Shown piece after piece: positions 50,943-64,000 of a DNA stretch of 64,000 nucleotides. This stretch comes from Erythrophleum ivorense. Its lineage: Eukaryota > Streptophyta > Magnoliopsida > Fabales > Fabaceae. The first letter of the stretch is position 1; each line of letters begins with the position of its first letter. The stretch covers positions 58,421,088-58,485,087 of the forward strand of contig JAIUCV010000003.1 in assembly GCA_026724425.1 (NCBI GenBank), given 5' to 3'. Both the position numbers and the translations under genes were made by a program. The notes below the pieces were generated by a model. It had not been told where the DNA came from. It worked only from the letters and a program-made list of their open reading frames with translations, and ran no database searches.

Positions 50943-51480
50943 GAAAGGCGAAATCACTCGTTCCTTAATTTATTGTCTATCTTCTTAAGCTATGATTTTA
51001 CGAGCTTCCAAATCATGCATATGCAACTGATTCTATCCCTGATCGACAGAACTTTTTGAGACTGGCCGATCTGCATGAAAATTGAAACGCATCAAAGCTC
51101 AGAAGCATGTTGGCCTCGTTGACCAATGAATATACAGCGGAAATCTCATATGGGTGCTCGCTTGTCTACCTGAAAATGCATGCAGAAGAGAGGAGAGAGA
51201 GGTCTCCCCGCTTCAACATCTGCATGGGGTATAACACTTAAGCAAAGTGGAGGGAAGCCAGCTGAGTTAATTAGTGTTGACAGGAACTTTCGTCTTCTTC
51301 TTCTTCACAAAAAAAGAAACTGAGATCAGTACGCTGTAAGAACAAGGAAAGTAGGGCGAAAGACGCTTGGACACTTATGTATGACTGTCCCCACAAGGCA
51401 CTTGACTGTTTGGCCTGTGGCTGTTGATACGGAAAAGTCTTTTCAGTCGATACCAAAAGCGCTTTAGTGCCTGTTTTGGC
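50943..51480 (-). promoter_or_regulatory. Conserved proximal 5' region of gene B
   Basis: Counterpart of 10076-10600. It contains a segment of about 60 bp (51423-51482) that is also in copy C but absent from A. A promoter role is inferred from position. Confidence 0.4.
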
Positions 51481-51490
51481 CTGTTGCTGT

Positions 51491-51514
51491 CCCCCCCTTC
51501 CCCCCCCCCCCCCC
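51491..51514. repeat. Poly-C tract upstream of gene B
   Basis: A C run broken by TT, followed by an A run. Copy C has a similar tract at 59521-59545, while gene A has only CCCC at the matching place (near 10586). Confidence 0.85.
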
Positions 51515-51701
51515 AAAAAAAAACCCAAAAAAAAGGAGTTAATAGAAAAAAATAAAGATAAATTCAGCCATTTTCTGTTAAAATAATAATTTCTTATTTA
51601 AATTTATATCTAGTAAAAATATTTATTTATATTCTATTTTTTTTTGGAAAATTGATAACACAAGTGTCGATTTTCCTTTTTATTTTTTTTCAAAAAATTC
51701 T

Positions 51702-52981
51702 TTGCAGGCTATGCTAAAATATCTTTTGCAATTTAAATTTTCTTTTATAATTTTTTAAAAGAAAATTTCTTATTACTATATAAACAAATAAGTAAAATTT
51801 CTAACCAAATAACTTATTTTCACATTAAATTAACCTTCTATTCTATTTATCAATTATTCTTTTAAATTAGATATTTTTTTAAACAAGACTAGCTCTATTC
51901 AGAATACACATAAGAAATTAACAAAACCTTTATCTCTTTCAAACAACAAATTTTCCTCTAATTTAGTCTAAATTCAAAAATAATTTAAATAATATAAAAA
52001 AATTCAAAATATTCATTACAAATTTAAAAAATGATAAATAATTTCAACAAATTTATTATGGTATTAAAAAAGAATAATTTATTTAAAAAATAACTGATAT
52101 TTTTATGACAGCCAAAATTTTTGAATTTAAAGTGTTTATTCTTTCTTTTAAAACAATAGTGAATTTTCTTTCTAAAAACTGTAATGAAAATGTTGAAAGA
52201 AAATTTCGTTTTATTATTTCATTTAAATTATTTAACATTTTCAATTTAAGTTTTTTTTTCATTCACATTTTGTTAAAAACATTTTCAACATTTTCAATTT
52301 TTTTGTCTCAATTTTTCTGAAAAAAGATGAAATTTTTTTAAAAAAAATTTAAAAGAAAGTATGAATAATTTGAATTCAACATTTCCCAATATTTTCAATA
52401 ATTTAAATGAAAGAATAAAATAAAATTTTCTTTCAACATTTTCATTACAATTTTTTTAATTTCATGACAGTTTAAAAGAAAGAGTGAATAATTTAAATTA
52501 AAAAATCTTGATTTTAATGAAAATATCAACTAATTTTTAAATTAATAATTTTTTAAAAAAACTATAATAAAATTGTTGAAATTATTTATACTTTTTTTAA
52601 ACTACAATGAAAAATTTGAATTCTTTTTTAAAATTATCTAAATTATTTTTTAATTTTGACTAAATTAGAGAAAAATTTGTTGTATGTAAGAGATAAAGAG
52701 GGCTTTATTAATTTCTTATTAATATATACATTGTGAATAGAGCTAATTTTACTTTGAAAAAAAATACTTTAAAAGAATAATTGAAATATAGAATAAAAGA
52801 TTGAGTGGGTCTGAGAATATATTATTTGATTGAAAATTTTATTTATTTATTTATTTAGTAATAAAAAATTATTTATTCTTTTTAAATTGTAAACTTTTTA
52901 TTGTAATTTTTTTAAAAAAATTGCAATGCAATTGCTTGCATTACTGGTTTTTGGAAAGCTACCAGTGCTATTAGCCTGCAA
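51702..52981. mobile_element. Foldback element upstream of gene B
   Basis: Duplicate of 10770-12090. It opens TTGCAGGCTATGC and closes TTAGCCTGCAA, with complementary arms of about 620 bp centred near 52330. Confidence 0.7.
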
Positions 52982-54343
52982 GGATGTCTGAGGCATTCTA
53001 TACAATTTTGTTTAAGAAAAAAATTAGGGAAATTAACACCTGTGCCGTTGACTTCCCCAAAAGAATAGAATATACATAAATATTACTGTCAAATACGATT
53101 TGAAAAAAAATATTATTATACCAAAAAAGACCATAAACTCCTTTTTTCCTTAAGTGGTATTTACGATACTTTATAATTCCATTTACTTTAATTAAAATAT
53201 TTAATTTCTCATTCTACATTATATCAAAATTATTTCAATACATGTATATTTATATAGTTTTTACCTAAAGAGAAAAGTCAATATAAGCATATTTAAGTAC
53301 TCTCGTGTGTCTTTCTACTTAGATATGGACAAAAGGAAAGAACTAAACGAAAATACTATATTATGCATGTTAAATTTGAGATTTCAGTCTTTACTATATC
53401 AAGAATTAAAAATTTTTATAAGAAAATTAATAATTTAGGACAAATTTGAGAATTTTTATCCACTTCTTAACAAAAAAATAGCACACATGCAATTAAAGCA
53501 TTAACAATACAAAAGTATAAACCACAAGACGCCCACTTGCAAACTTTTACGTTAGGTTTGTAGAGTGGAACAATTTTTGAAGGAGAGGTGAAAAAAAAAA
53601 AGAATAAGAATAGAATTATGTGATTTAAAATTATATTTAATATGATATAAAAAGAAATGAGAATGTTATTTTATTTACATATTTAGTTTAATGAAAATAA
53701 TGTAAGACTAAAAAGAAAAGTTTGAGAGAAGATCATAATATTCTTAAAATAAAAAATATTTAAATATTTATTTTAACAATAATTAAATAATTTTAAATTT
53801 GAAAAATATATTGTGAACAAATTATTCAAAATAAATAAATAATCAAGAAATTAATATAATTTACTTTTTGTTACAACCTAAAACTCCTTACTATATGATT
53901 GATGCATAGACAAATCTAATCTAAAGCTATTTTAGACTAACAAATTTTTAAAAATACACTCACTCGATCACCATACAACTAAGAAAATCTTAAAAATGAT
54001 ACCACATTCTCAAAATATATAATTTACTTCACAAAGTTACTTGAGTGTTGTCTAGAATTTGGCAAAACCTCCTTTGAAAAAGGATGTTTCCTAGTTTATA
54101 CAAATAGTTACAATCTAATAATCAACACTTTTCTTAAAATAAACACAAGCAACACAAAATAACTACAGCCATACGAGGCTTATAAACATCACAACTCCTA
54201 CACTATCCAATCTAATAACACGACGCCTAGAAGCCACAGTGTCATATACATCACCAAACATCCAATAAATAGCCTATCTAATGTATCTGAGAAGTATATT
54301 AGTTCCAAAAAAATTATGACTCTATCTGAACTAAGAAACAAAA

Positions 54344-54347
<4 letters not shown>
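52982..54347. other. Distal 5' flank of gene B, cut at about 54312
   Basis: Parallel to 12091-13430 in unit A and 61013-62340 in unit C. After AGTATATTAGTTCCAAAA the homology stops, which places the junction between units B and C near 54312. No gene seen. Confidence 0.55.

Positions 54348-54378
<31 letters not shown>
54348..54378. repeat. (CT)n microsatellite
   Basis: An uninterrupted CT tract of about 15 units, at the junction of units B and C. Confidence 0.95.
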
Positions 54379-54381
<3 letters not shown>

Positions 54382-54495
54382 GCATTCTACTGTAAAATAA
54401 AATATTGGATTTAAGTTTGTGATCCAATTTTTCCGTGTGGTTTGCTTGGAATCAAACACTGCATCAGGTATGTTATCAATTCAATTTTATTATAT

Positions 54496-54545
54496 AGTAT
54501 CTTTGTAATCCACGAGTTTTGCTAAACCTAAGTTTCCAATAACAT
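54496..54545 (-). pseudogene. 50-bp relic of a SERK kinase exon
   Basis: On the minus strand this reads VIGNLGLAKLVDYKDT, matching the DFG region (VVGDFGLAKLMDYKDT) of the C-lobe exon with Asp-Phe replaced by Asn-Leu. Nothing else of the exon is visible. It is what remains of copy C's kinase part or of another lost copy. Confidence 0.7.
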
Positions 54546-55137
54546 ATGTTGAACATAAATCATATCCACAGAAATTTTTTTGGAGAATGTTTTTAGCAAA
54601 TACCAATGAGCAGTATTCAAAGTCAATCTTCATTGCACTTGTTTACCAGAAACATTCAAAGTCAATCTTTATAGCATGCCTCTCGGATATTGGATCTCTT
54701 AATTGTGCAACAGTTGCTGTCTCAGTTTTCTGGTTGGCCAATTTATTGCCTTGTTCATTTGTTTGACTCTTTTTTTTTTTTTCCTTTTTTGACGGCTGGA
54801 AAAATCATTCTTGGGCCATTGCTTAGCAGTTTAAACTTGTAGTTTAACAGATTCTATAAATGACTAAGTGGTATAGTCTCTAGATTTTGGCTCAAAACAA
54901 ACTAATGTTTGGAATTAAATCAATGTGAATGTAAGCCAATACCTATTCCAAGCCCAATGGACTCTCATATGGGAGAGCACGTTAGAGTTATATATATATA
55001 TATATATATATGAAGAATTATATTAAGAGAAAATAGAAACAAAAGAGGAGTATTAGGTATCCTCCCAATAAAACAAAATTACATGACAAGAAAACAAAAA
55101 TGGAAATATAAGATTATTATAATAGGCATCAATGAAC

Positions 55138-58100
55138 CTGACTGAACTTGTGGCGTTGGAGAAATTCGAGGAGGTGGATGGAACTTTTGCTGTTTTAATC
55201 CAGGATTGCTTTGAAAACTGCATAGTGCATCATAGTGGTTTGCAAGTTTTTAATATGTCATCCCTCAACATAACCAAGGAAGTAAACACAATTGTTTGCA
55301 CCAACCTGATGGGAGGAATTAATGAAAATGAACCATTGACTGGAACATCTCCCTTTAACATGTTGTCAGAGAGGTCACTAGATTTCCCAATGACCAAATC
55401 TTCAAGTTACACTCTTTAAAATATATATGATGGTAATATAGCTAAGTATCTAAATAGGCATTAGCTCACATAAAATGAACACATTTGAGAAAGACTCACA
55501 GGATTTGCAGTGAAATAATTGTAGTTAAAGACAAAAGAATATGTTCAGACAAATTGTTATTGTTAAGATGCCTATTTGAGATAATAGAGAGAATTAGTAT
55601 GTAGATCACAAACTATTGATACATAGGAGTAACAAAACATGATTAGCAAACAATTATCAAGTATAAATTGAAATAAAGATATTGTTTAAATTAGCAGACC
55701 ACTGTAGATACCAAAATCTTGTACTTGGTAAACTATATTGGCCAAAATCTGATACTAAAATCTTCTACTTGGCAGAGTAAATTGGCCAGAACTCGAAAAC
55801 TATGTCTAAATCTAGGCATGAGTGATGCATTCATAAACTGTCTCAAGTACATAAATGAAATGGATAATCATATTTTAAATTACAAATAACCAAGTAAAAA
55901 TACTTAAAATAATTTAAAATTAAATACCCACAATTATATTCCATCTCTATGACCAAAAATAAGGTTTTCCCAACCTACATTAGTACTTGCATTTGACTGG
56001 AAGAAAATTCTCCACAGTTAAACTCTTCAAAAAAATAAATTTTCAGGGAAAACCAAGAAAAAATAATAGGGTTTCTTTATATGGTAACCAGGCTTACAGC
56101 CGAAACTCTGTAATCCAGAACAATCTAATTTTAAGGATACAAGATGTGGGAGGGTATGAGTGTCTCACAGCTAACCAAGATCACCCCATAATAAATGGTA
56201 AGCATGATTGGAATAAAAATGAACAAAGTGACATAAGAAACCAGCAACACCTGACACTTGGCATATAACAATATTCATATTGACTCTATTTCATAATTAA
56301 TACATAGAAAGAAGGAATTGATCAATTTGTAAATGAGTAGACAGTATGCCTAGCTCTAGTAATACTCTTTTTTTATTTTTTATTTTTGAAAGGAAAACAA
56401 CTCTGCAATTAGTTGTACAATAAAAATTAGGTCTTACTTTTGACGAGACCAATCAATCTCAGCACTATCATCAATTTCAAGTGGTTATGAAGATATATTC
56501 CCATTATTTGCAGCAAGTAGAAGTAGTAGTAATAATAAGAATAGTGAAAAATTCAACAGTAATAACAAAAGTCATACAGGAATAACACTTTTTCATATGC
56601 ATTTGTTCCTTTATATTCAAGCGCAACTAGAAGTGCACCAGTCAAGTTGTTAGGAAGCATAAAATATACCCCAAGCATAAAATATACATGCTAGGAAGGT
56701 CAAGCAAGAAACAAAATTTATACAGAAATGAATGAAAATTAGAAGATTAAGGATTTGAGATTAAGGAAAGCATGTCATACAAGAAACGTAGGTTTTTGAG
56801 GTTCCCCAATGAGTCTGAGATGGGACCAGTTAATCTGTTCAAGTAAAGGTCCAAGCTCACCAAATTTGTCAAATTTCCGAGCTCTGCTGGGATTTTTCCA
56901 CTTATATTATTACTAGAGTTCCCTGTCATTCAAAAGAATAATATTATTATATTCAGGCAAGTATAGTAAAAGAACACCATGAATAATTTAGAGATGACAG
57001 CAAGGATTCAAACGACTGGCATGAAAGGTTTTGAAATCTAAAAATTGACCACATAAACAGATATTGATGGCTGTTTATGAGAGGGAAAAAACTGAGGAAA
57101 TCTTAGCAGTCTAGGTCATATTTGGTTTTCTAGATTTTCTTTTCAGTGTTTTTCCTTTTGGAATAAAAGGTTTAAGTTTGCATTATTGAAGATCAAAGGT
57201 GATCAGCAAGGCTCTACGAGAAGTTCCAGTCAGGTCTTTTTTACTTTTTCTTTTTTTCTGCACAAATTGGTGATTGTATGGTTAAGGTGTGGTATAGTGT
57301 AATATTTCATAACTTTGCACAGAAAGCCAATAAAAAAAAGATAGTAGCAGAGTAGCATTCACTTCATTCCCATAGGCAGAAATACTAAGAAGAACCATAC
57401 TTTTTATCAAGTGCATTCTGAAAGCCAAGAATCAATATTCAATCACACTGATTTGAAAGAAAAAGAACAGCTTCTGTCATAATTTTAGCTGCATGTGATC
57501 CTCTCATGACAGAGACCAGCACATAGCAGTAGAATTGGCCCAAGTTCAGAACATGTTTATTTTGCTGTCTGAAGACCAGAAGCAGGCATGTTTTGAACTC
57601 AATGTTTGGACGACCAGCCGAAGCCCAAAATTGATGAATGAGTAGTCATTGGAAAGGTGTACATGTCCACTTTCATATGCATCAAATTTTATGTCATTTT
57701 GAGTTTTGTTTAGGTATGCCATTTTGTTTTCAAATTGTCAGGTTATAGTCTAAAGTCAATATTATCATTTAATACTAATATCATCTTTTAAGAAATCACC
57801 AGAATAGAACAGAAGAGAATATCGCAAAAGAAATATTGTTGAACACAATCTGCTTAGAAGAAAGGGGCAAATCAACCCTACAATATCATATCTAATGTAC
57901 AACTCACAGGTATTGTAAATGAGGGAGCCGACCAAGATGTGGAACCAGTTGACCCGAAAGGTTTTCATCTCCAAGATCACTGTCCAAACATATTTTTTCA
58001 CTAGATGCAGAAAAAATCACAGGTTACAGGTAAAAACCCCATAAAATACTTACATGCGGGTTACTCTATTATCACTATCGCACGTAACACGAAACCACAT

Positions 58101-58977
58101 GCAGGGATTAGCTTGGGTTGGATCCCAGCTTTGAAGAACATTGTTAGGATCAGCCAAGTTGTTTTTCAATGCATTCAGAGCATCACCTGTCATATACCAA
58201 TGCAATCTTCAGGCACATATATTTTTAAATTAAGTCCATGCAATCATATTTAAGATAAACATCTCAACAGCCAACTATATCAAATGGAAGTAATTAAAGT
58301 ACACAGAAAGAATTTCCTTTTTCTAGAATAAAAGCATTTTGACAAGCTGAGAGATAATAAAGTCCTACAAAAAGTCAGACCAATGACATATCAGGGCTAG
58401 CAAACATATCCACAAAACATAATTAAGTAAATGTTGGTTTCTTAGCCTCATTTAGACACCGAACCAAATATCATTTATATTCATCGATACGATCCATACT
58501 TATCCTTTTTCAAAGTTCTAATTTTGAAATCACCTAAGAATGACAATATTTGAATTTATCTTAGATACGTCACTAAAGAAACTGGAATCGTACCATATTC
58601 CAAACATACTCCGACAAAGGAAGATGATATCAAAGTCAAACATAGGAAGTTGAGTAATTTTCTATAAAGCTATAAATAAAATTCAGCAAAAAAATTACGG
58701 TAAAAAATACGTACAGAAGATTATGATTAAACAAAGGTTTCACACTTTCCTTCAATTTAAGGCGGAAAAGAAAGTTAAGATAATAAACAATTGGTCGACT
58801 TCCTCAAACTAATAAAACTATATATTAAACCATCTAAGAAGATTCATAATATCCATATCTTGGAACTGTATCCGCTAGGTTTATTAAGTACAGAAGTCAC
58901 TACCCACCTTCTGCATTGCCAGAAATCTTTAGCAACAAATCAAACACTAAAATTGCCGAAAGAAGAAACGAACCCAT
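55138..58977 (-). pseudogene. SERK-like ectodomain-only pseudogene (copy C)
   Basis: Seven exons with intact GT-AG sites: 58977-58908 (signal peptide), 58186-58054 (LRR cap), 57979-57908, 56922-56781, 55571-55500 and 55377-55306 (LRR), 55217-55138 (Pro-rich linker). The fourth exon is 142 bp and not 144: a TA is missing, so GAACTC is followed at once by TAG. This frameshift stops the protein after about 94 residues. The fifth exon has also changed conserved LRR residues. The transmembrane and kinase exons are absent. Similarity to gene A resumes only inside the long intron at about 54795. The signal peptide (AILVFDLLLK) resembles gene B more than gene A. Confidence 0.85.
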
Positions 58978-59520
58978 GAAAGGCGAAATCACTCGTTCCT
59001 TAATTTATTGTCTATCTTCTTAAGCTATGATTTTACGAGCTTCCAAATCATGCATATGCAACTGATTCTATCCCTGATCGACAGAACTTTTTGAGACTGG
59101 CCGATCTGCATGAAAATTGAAACGCATCAAAGCTCAGAGGCATGTTGGCCTCGTTGATCAATGAATATACAGCGGAAATCTCATATGGGTGCTCGCATGT
59201 TTACCTGAAAATACATGCAGAAGAGAGGAGAGAGAGGTCTCCCCCTTCAACATCTGCATGGGATATAACACTTAAGCAAAGTGGACGGAAGCCAGCTGAG
59301 TTAATAATAAATGTTGACAGGAACTTTCTTCTTCTTCTCAAAAAAACTGAGATCAATACGCTGTTAGAACAAGGAAAGTAGGGCGAAAGAAGTGCGCTTG
59401 GACGCTTATGAATGACTGTCCCCACGAGCCACTTGACTGTTTGGCCTGCGGCTGTTGATACGGAAAGTCTTTTCAGTCGACACCAAAAGCGCTTTAGTCC
59501 CTGTTTGGCATTTTGCTGTC
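58978..59520 (-). promoter_or_regulatory. Conserved proximal 5' region of copy C
   Basis: Counterpart of the gene A and B upstream blocks, including the extra 60-bp segment shared with B and the CAG|GTAAAC site near 59203 on the minus strand. Promoter activity is not shown by the sequence. Confidence 0.35.
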
Positions 59521-59730
59521 CCCCCCACCCCCCCCCCCCGCCCCCTTCTTCTTTCTCTCCTTTCAACAAAAAAAGTTTATAGAAAAAATAAAGACAAATT
59601 CAGCCATTTTCTATTAAAATGATAATTTTTTATTTAAAATTTTATCTAATAAAAATATTTATTTATATTTTTTTTTAGAAAATCGATAGCACAAGTGTTC
59701 ATTTTCTTTTTTTTTTTTCAAAAAAATTCT

Positions 59731-61012
59731 TTGCAGACTATGCCAGTTTAAATTTTCTTTTATAGTTTTTTAGAAGATAATTTCTTATTACTATGTAAAT
59801 AAATAAGTAAATTTTCCAATCAAATAACTTATTTTCACATTAACTTAATCTTCTATTCTATTTTTCAATTATTATTTTAAATTATATTTTTTTTAAGCAA
59901 GGCTAGCTCTATTCACAATATATATAGTAATAAAAAATTAACAAAACCTTCTTTATCTTTTTCAAACAAAAAATTTCCCTCTTATTTAGTCTATATTCAA
60001 AAATAATTTAGATAATTTAAAAAAAATTCAAAAATTTCATTACAATTTTAAAAAAGTCATAAACAATTTCAACAACTTTATTATAGTATTTTAACAAGAA
60101 TAATAAATTTAAAAAATCAACTGATATTTTTATGACAGCCAAATTTTTTGAATTGAAATGATTTATTCCTTCTTTTTAGTAGTGAATTTTTTTTTCTAAA
60201 AACTATAATGAAAAATGTTGAAAGAAAATTTCGTTTTATTATTTCATTTAAATTATTTAAATTATTGAACACGATGAATTTAAATTATGCATTATTTTAT
60301 TTAAATTTTGTTAAAAACATTTTCAATTTTTTTGTCTCGATTTTTCTAAATTTTTTTAAAAAAAATTTAAATGAAAGAATGAATAATTTGAATTCAACAT
60401 TTCCAAAATTTTCAATAATTTAAATGAAAGAATAAAACAAAATTTTCTTTCAAGATTTTCTTACGATTTTTTTAATTTCATGGCAGTTTTAAAAGAAAGA
60501 GTGAATAATTTAAATTAAAAAAAATCTTGATTTTAATGAAAATATGAACTAGTTTTTTAAATTAATAATTCTTTTTTTAAAACTATAACAAAATTGTTGA
60601 AATTATTTATACTTTTTTCAAAACTATAATGAAAATTTTTAATTCTTTTTTAAAACTATCTAAATTATTTTTGAATTTAGACTAAGTTAAAGAAAAAATT
60701 TGTTGTTGCAAGAGATAAAGAGGGCTTTATTAATTTCTTATTAATATATATATTGTGAATAGAGGTGGTCCTACTTTTGAAAAAATAATATAAAAGAATA
60801 ATTGAAATATAGAATAAAAGATTGAGTCGGGGTGAGAATATATTATTTAATTAAAAATATTTTTATTTATTTATTTAATAATAAAAAAATTATTTATTCT
60901 TTTTTTAAATTGTAAATTTTTTATTATAATTTTTTTTGAAAAAATTGTAATGCAATTGCTTGCATGACAGTTTTTTGGAAAGCTACCAGCTACTAGTGCC
61001 AGTAGCCTGCAA
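59731..61012. mobile_element. Foldback element upstream of copy C
   Basis: Third copy of the long inverted repeat, from TTGCAGACTATGCC to AGTAGCCTGCAA. The arms are more diverged and the left terminal motif carries a G-to-A change. Confidence 0.65.
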
Positions 61013-63402
61013 GGATTTCTGAGGCATTCTATACAATTTTGTTTGAGAAAAAAAATTAGGCAAATTAACACATGTGCCGTTGACTTCCCGAAAAGAATAT
61101 AGTATACATAACTATTATTGTCAAATACGATTTTGAAAAAAAAAATTACTATAGCAAAAAATGGCTAGAAAAGACCACAAATTCCTCTCTTTTTTCCTTA
61201 AGTGGTATTTACGATACTTTATAATTCCATTTACTTTAATTAAAATATTTAATTTCTCATTCTTCACTATCAAAATTATGTCAATACATATACATTCATA
61301 TAGCTTTTACCTAAAAAAAAAAGTCAATATAAGCGTATCTAAGTACTCCTGTGTGTCTCTCTACTTAGATATGGACAAAAGGAAATAATTTAAAGAAAAT
61401 ACTATATTATGCATGTTAAATTTGAGATTTCAGTCTTTACTATATAAAAATTAAAAATTTTCATAAGAAAATTGATAATTTGGGACAAATTTGGGAATTT
61501 TTGTCAAATTTTTAACAAAAAATAGCACATGCGAATAAAGTATTAACAATACAAACTATATACCAGAAGATGTCCAATTGTAAACTTGCATGTTAGGTTT
61601 GGTAGAATGGAACAATTTTTGAAGGAGAGGTGAAGGAAAAAGAAATAAGAATGGAATCATGTAATTTAAAATTATATTTAATATGATATAAAAAGAAATA
61701 AAAATATTATTTCATTTACATATTTAGTTTAATGAAAATAATGAAAAAAAGAAAAAGAAAAATTTGAGAGAAGATCATAATACTCTTAAAAGAAAAAAAT
61801 ATTTAAATATTCATTTTAAAAATAATAAAATAATTTTGTATTTACAAAATATCTTGTGAAAAATTTAGTAAAAATAATTAATTAATTAAAAATTAATATA
61901 ATTTACGTCTTGTTATGACCTAAAACTTTTGATTATGATTGATGTATAAACGAATCTAATCTAAAACTATTTTAGCCTAATAAACTTAAAAATACACACT
62001 CACTTGATCACGATAAAACTAAGAAAATCTTAAAAATTATATCACACTCTCAAAATACATGATTTAAGTCACAAATTTATTTAGATATTGCCTAGAATTT
62101 GGGAAAACCTCCAAAGGATGTTTCCTAGTTTGTACAAATAGTCACAATCTAATAATAAACACCTTTCTTAAAATAAATACAAGCAACACAAAATAAATAC
62201 TACCATACAAGGCTTATAAACATCACAACTCCTATACTACCCAATCTAACATAATGCCTGGTAGCCACATGTCATGTACATTACCAAACATCTTGTAAAT
62301 AGCCTATTTGATGTAATTGAGAGGTATATTAGTTCCAAAGCATTTCATTGCACTATGTGCTAATTTGAAAAAAAATAAAAATTGTAATGTTAAGGGATAG
62401 GCCCCTTTGCTTTATTAGAAAAGAGAGAAAAAAAAAGAAAAAGTAATGAAAAGTTTGGCAAAATTTTAATTTTATTCCTACAATTATTACTCAATCATTA
62501 TTTAATACTATCTAACAATAATTATTCAATCATTAAAATTAAAAGTATTATAAGTATTTCTTATCTACAAATCACCTTTTTTTCTTTTCGTTTTCATTTG
62601 TATACTTAACTTTCTATTTACCAAATGAACTCTTAATAAACATAGAAAAAATAGTGTAAAAAAGAAAAAACAAAGAAAGCACATGAATTTTTTTGTAAAT
62701 GAGTAAAATTAAACAAGAAAATCAAATATGAGTAAAATCAAATATATATATATATATATATAAAGCTCATAAATGTTCTAAAAATTAAACAAATTCATTC
62801 ATATGTATAATAATAAGCTTTGGAAAATATGATTTTTAAAGATTAAAAAAATTCTTATTTCATATCTTAGTATCACTATACTTTATTTTATATCTTAATA
62901 ACATTGCACTTTCCACAAATTTGCCCTTTAGTATCATTATACTTTATTTTACAATATTATAGTATCACCATGCTATTTATTTTATAGCTTATCACATCTC
63001 ATAATGTCACCATGCTTTTTTATCATGTTTATACTTAGTTAAGTACACTTAAGTTGTTATTCCTGCTAATTATAGTAGTATTTAAACTATATTTTCATTC
63101 ATTATTTTTAAATAATATAAATAAATGTCACATCATAAAATAAAAAAAATGAAAATAATCCAAAGATATGCTTTATAGGTAATTATCAATTAACTACAAA
63201 TAAAATCATTTTAAAGAAAATTATATAAGAAAAATTAAAATTAAATCAATATGTTATAGAATAAATAAAAGAAAAAAATTAAATAATGTCTCATAATTAA
63301 AAAAATAGTGAAACAAGGTAACATAGGTAAATAATTTTATTATTATTTATACTTTGCACATATGAAAATATCATTATTCTCACATCATACATATATAAAT
63401 TT
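61013..63402. other. Distal 5' flank of copy C, no gene
   Basis: Continuous homologue of the region upstream of gene A (12091-14260). It contains a (TA)n tract near 62743-62762. No coding signal. Confidence 0.55.
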
Positions 63403-63568
63403 TGAGGGCGAGCCTTGGCGCAACGATAAGGTTGCTGTTGAGTGACTTGGAGGTCACAGGTTCGAACTAGAAACAACCTCTCTGTAAAAAACAGGGATAA
63501 GGCTGCGTACATCTACCCTTCCCAAACCTCACCTAGTGGAAGCTTTGTGCGCTGGGCCGTCTTTTTTT
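63403..63568 (+). mobile_element. tRNA-derived SINE (Au-like)
   Basis: A 166-bp insert starting TGAGGGCGAGCCTTGGCGCA, with a B-box-like GGTTCGAACTA, an AAGGCTGCGTACA block and a T-rich end. It is flanked by 16-bp direct repeats ATACATATATAAATTT (63387-63402 and 63569-63584). The matching place in unit A (near 14260) has one copy of this 16-mer region and no insert, which proves insertion. The sequence resembles the plant Au SINE as I remember it. Confidence 0.85.
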
Positions 63569-63584
63569 ATACATATATAAATTT

Positions 63585-64000
63585 CATTATTATTTATAAT
63601 ATACTTTACAATTGAAAATTTTTAGAAGTTTAATATTTGTTTTCTAATACAGTAAAATAAGAGTTATTTAAAATGAGATTTAAGACCAAAAAACATAATC
63701 AACATGTAAATATAATTGTCATCTTACTATTTATATACTTAGACTAATAACTTATATCTTTTACCTACTTAATACATAACCTCAATTGAGAAGGATACTT
63801 AAGGTTACATTTAACATGAAATAAGCAATTTAGTTATCCAATTGATATTTACTAATATTAATTGAATCAAATACAACCTTTAAAAACTAAAGCTAAGTTT
63901 TCTAATGATAGCCAACTCTAAATATGAATTTATGAATTAAGCCTTTGAAATCTAAATTGAGTTTAGAAATTATGAGTAGATAATTGAGGATTTAGAGGTT
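63585..64000. other. Distal flank of copy C continuing past the window
   Basis: Matches 14270-14690 upstream of gene A, so the duplicated unit extends beyond the window end. Confidence 0.6.

Noticed and set aside
63403..63568. Possible tRNA gene
   Set aside because: B-box-like sequence is present but no cloverleaf is evident. The length, T-rich end and 16-bp flanking duplications identify a SINE.

Overview
The window looks like nuclear DNA of a flowering plant, most likely a eudicot. It is very AT-rich, the genes are split into many short exons with GT-AG introns, and the intergenic space is filled with plant-type LTR retrotransposons and a SINE. I cannot name the species.

The genic content is one tandem cluster of SERK/BAK1-type leucine-rich-repeat receptor kinase genes, all on the minus strand. 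Gene A (1908-10075) is open from signal peptide to stop, in 13 exons that I can join in frame (798 codons). Gene B (40229-50942) has the same 13 exons, but a 2.5-kb solo-LTR-like insertion splits the exon carrying the kinase ATP-binding lysine. Gene C (55138-58977) keeps only the seven ectodomain exons and has a 2-bp deletion creating a stop. Copy D (15667-16662) is a decayed kinase-only relic. A fragment of one kinase exon lies at 54496-54545, and a possible orphan flank of another copy at about 28640-30026.

The notable point is the architecture of A and B. Between the transmembrane exon and the normal kinase exons sit two extra exons. One encodes a second kinase N-lobe in which the catalytic lysine is Glu and the alphaC Glu is Asn. 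The other is chimeric: it starts as the kinase exon after the hinge and ends as the juxtamembrane exon, with an expandable 27-bp repeat at its start. All junctions keep phase, so A could encode a receptor with a degenerate N-lobe in front of a complete kinase, or a normal 611-residue SERK if the two exons are skipped. This looks like the in-frame product of unequal recombination between two neighbouring SERK genes, before the duplication that made A and B.

Each of A, B and C carries a similar 5' flank of several kilobases. About 0.7 kb upstream of each start codon it includes a 1.3-kb foldback (long inverted repeat). The rest is transposon-derived. A 3.8-kb solo LTR of probable Tat/Ogre type lies in D (16849-20652). 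A decayed Ty1/copia element (30027-39203) carries a nested 2.4-kb solo LTR (34683-37129), whose family also interrupts gene B. A tRNA-derived SINE (63403-63568) sits in the flank of C. The stretch from 20.7 to 28.6 kb has no gene I can support, only local duplications and decayed sequence.
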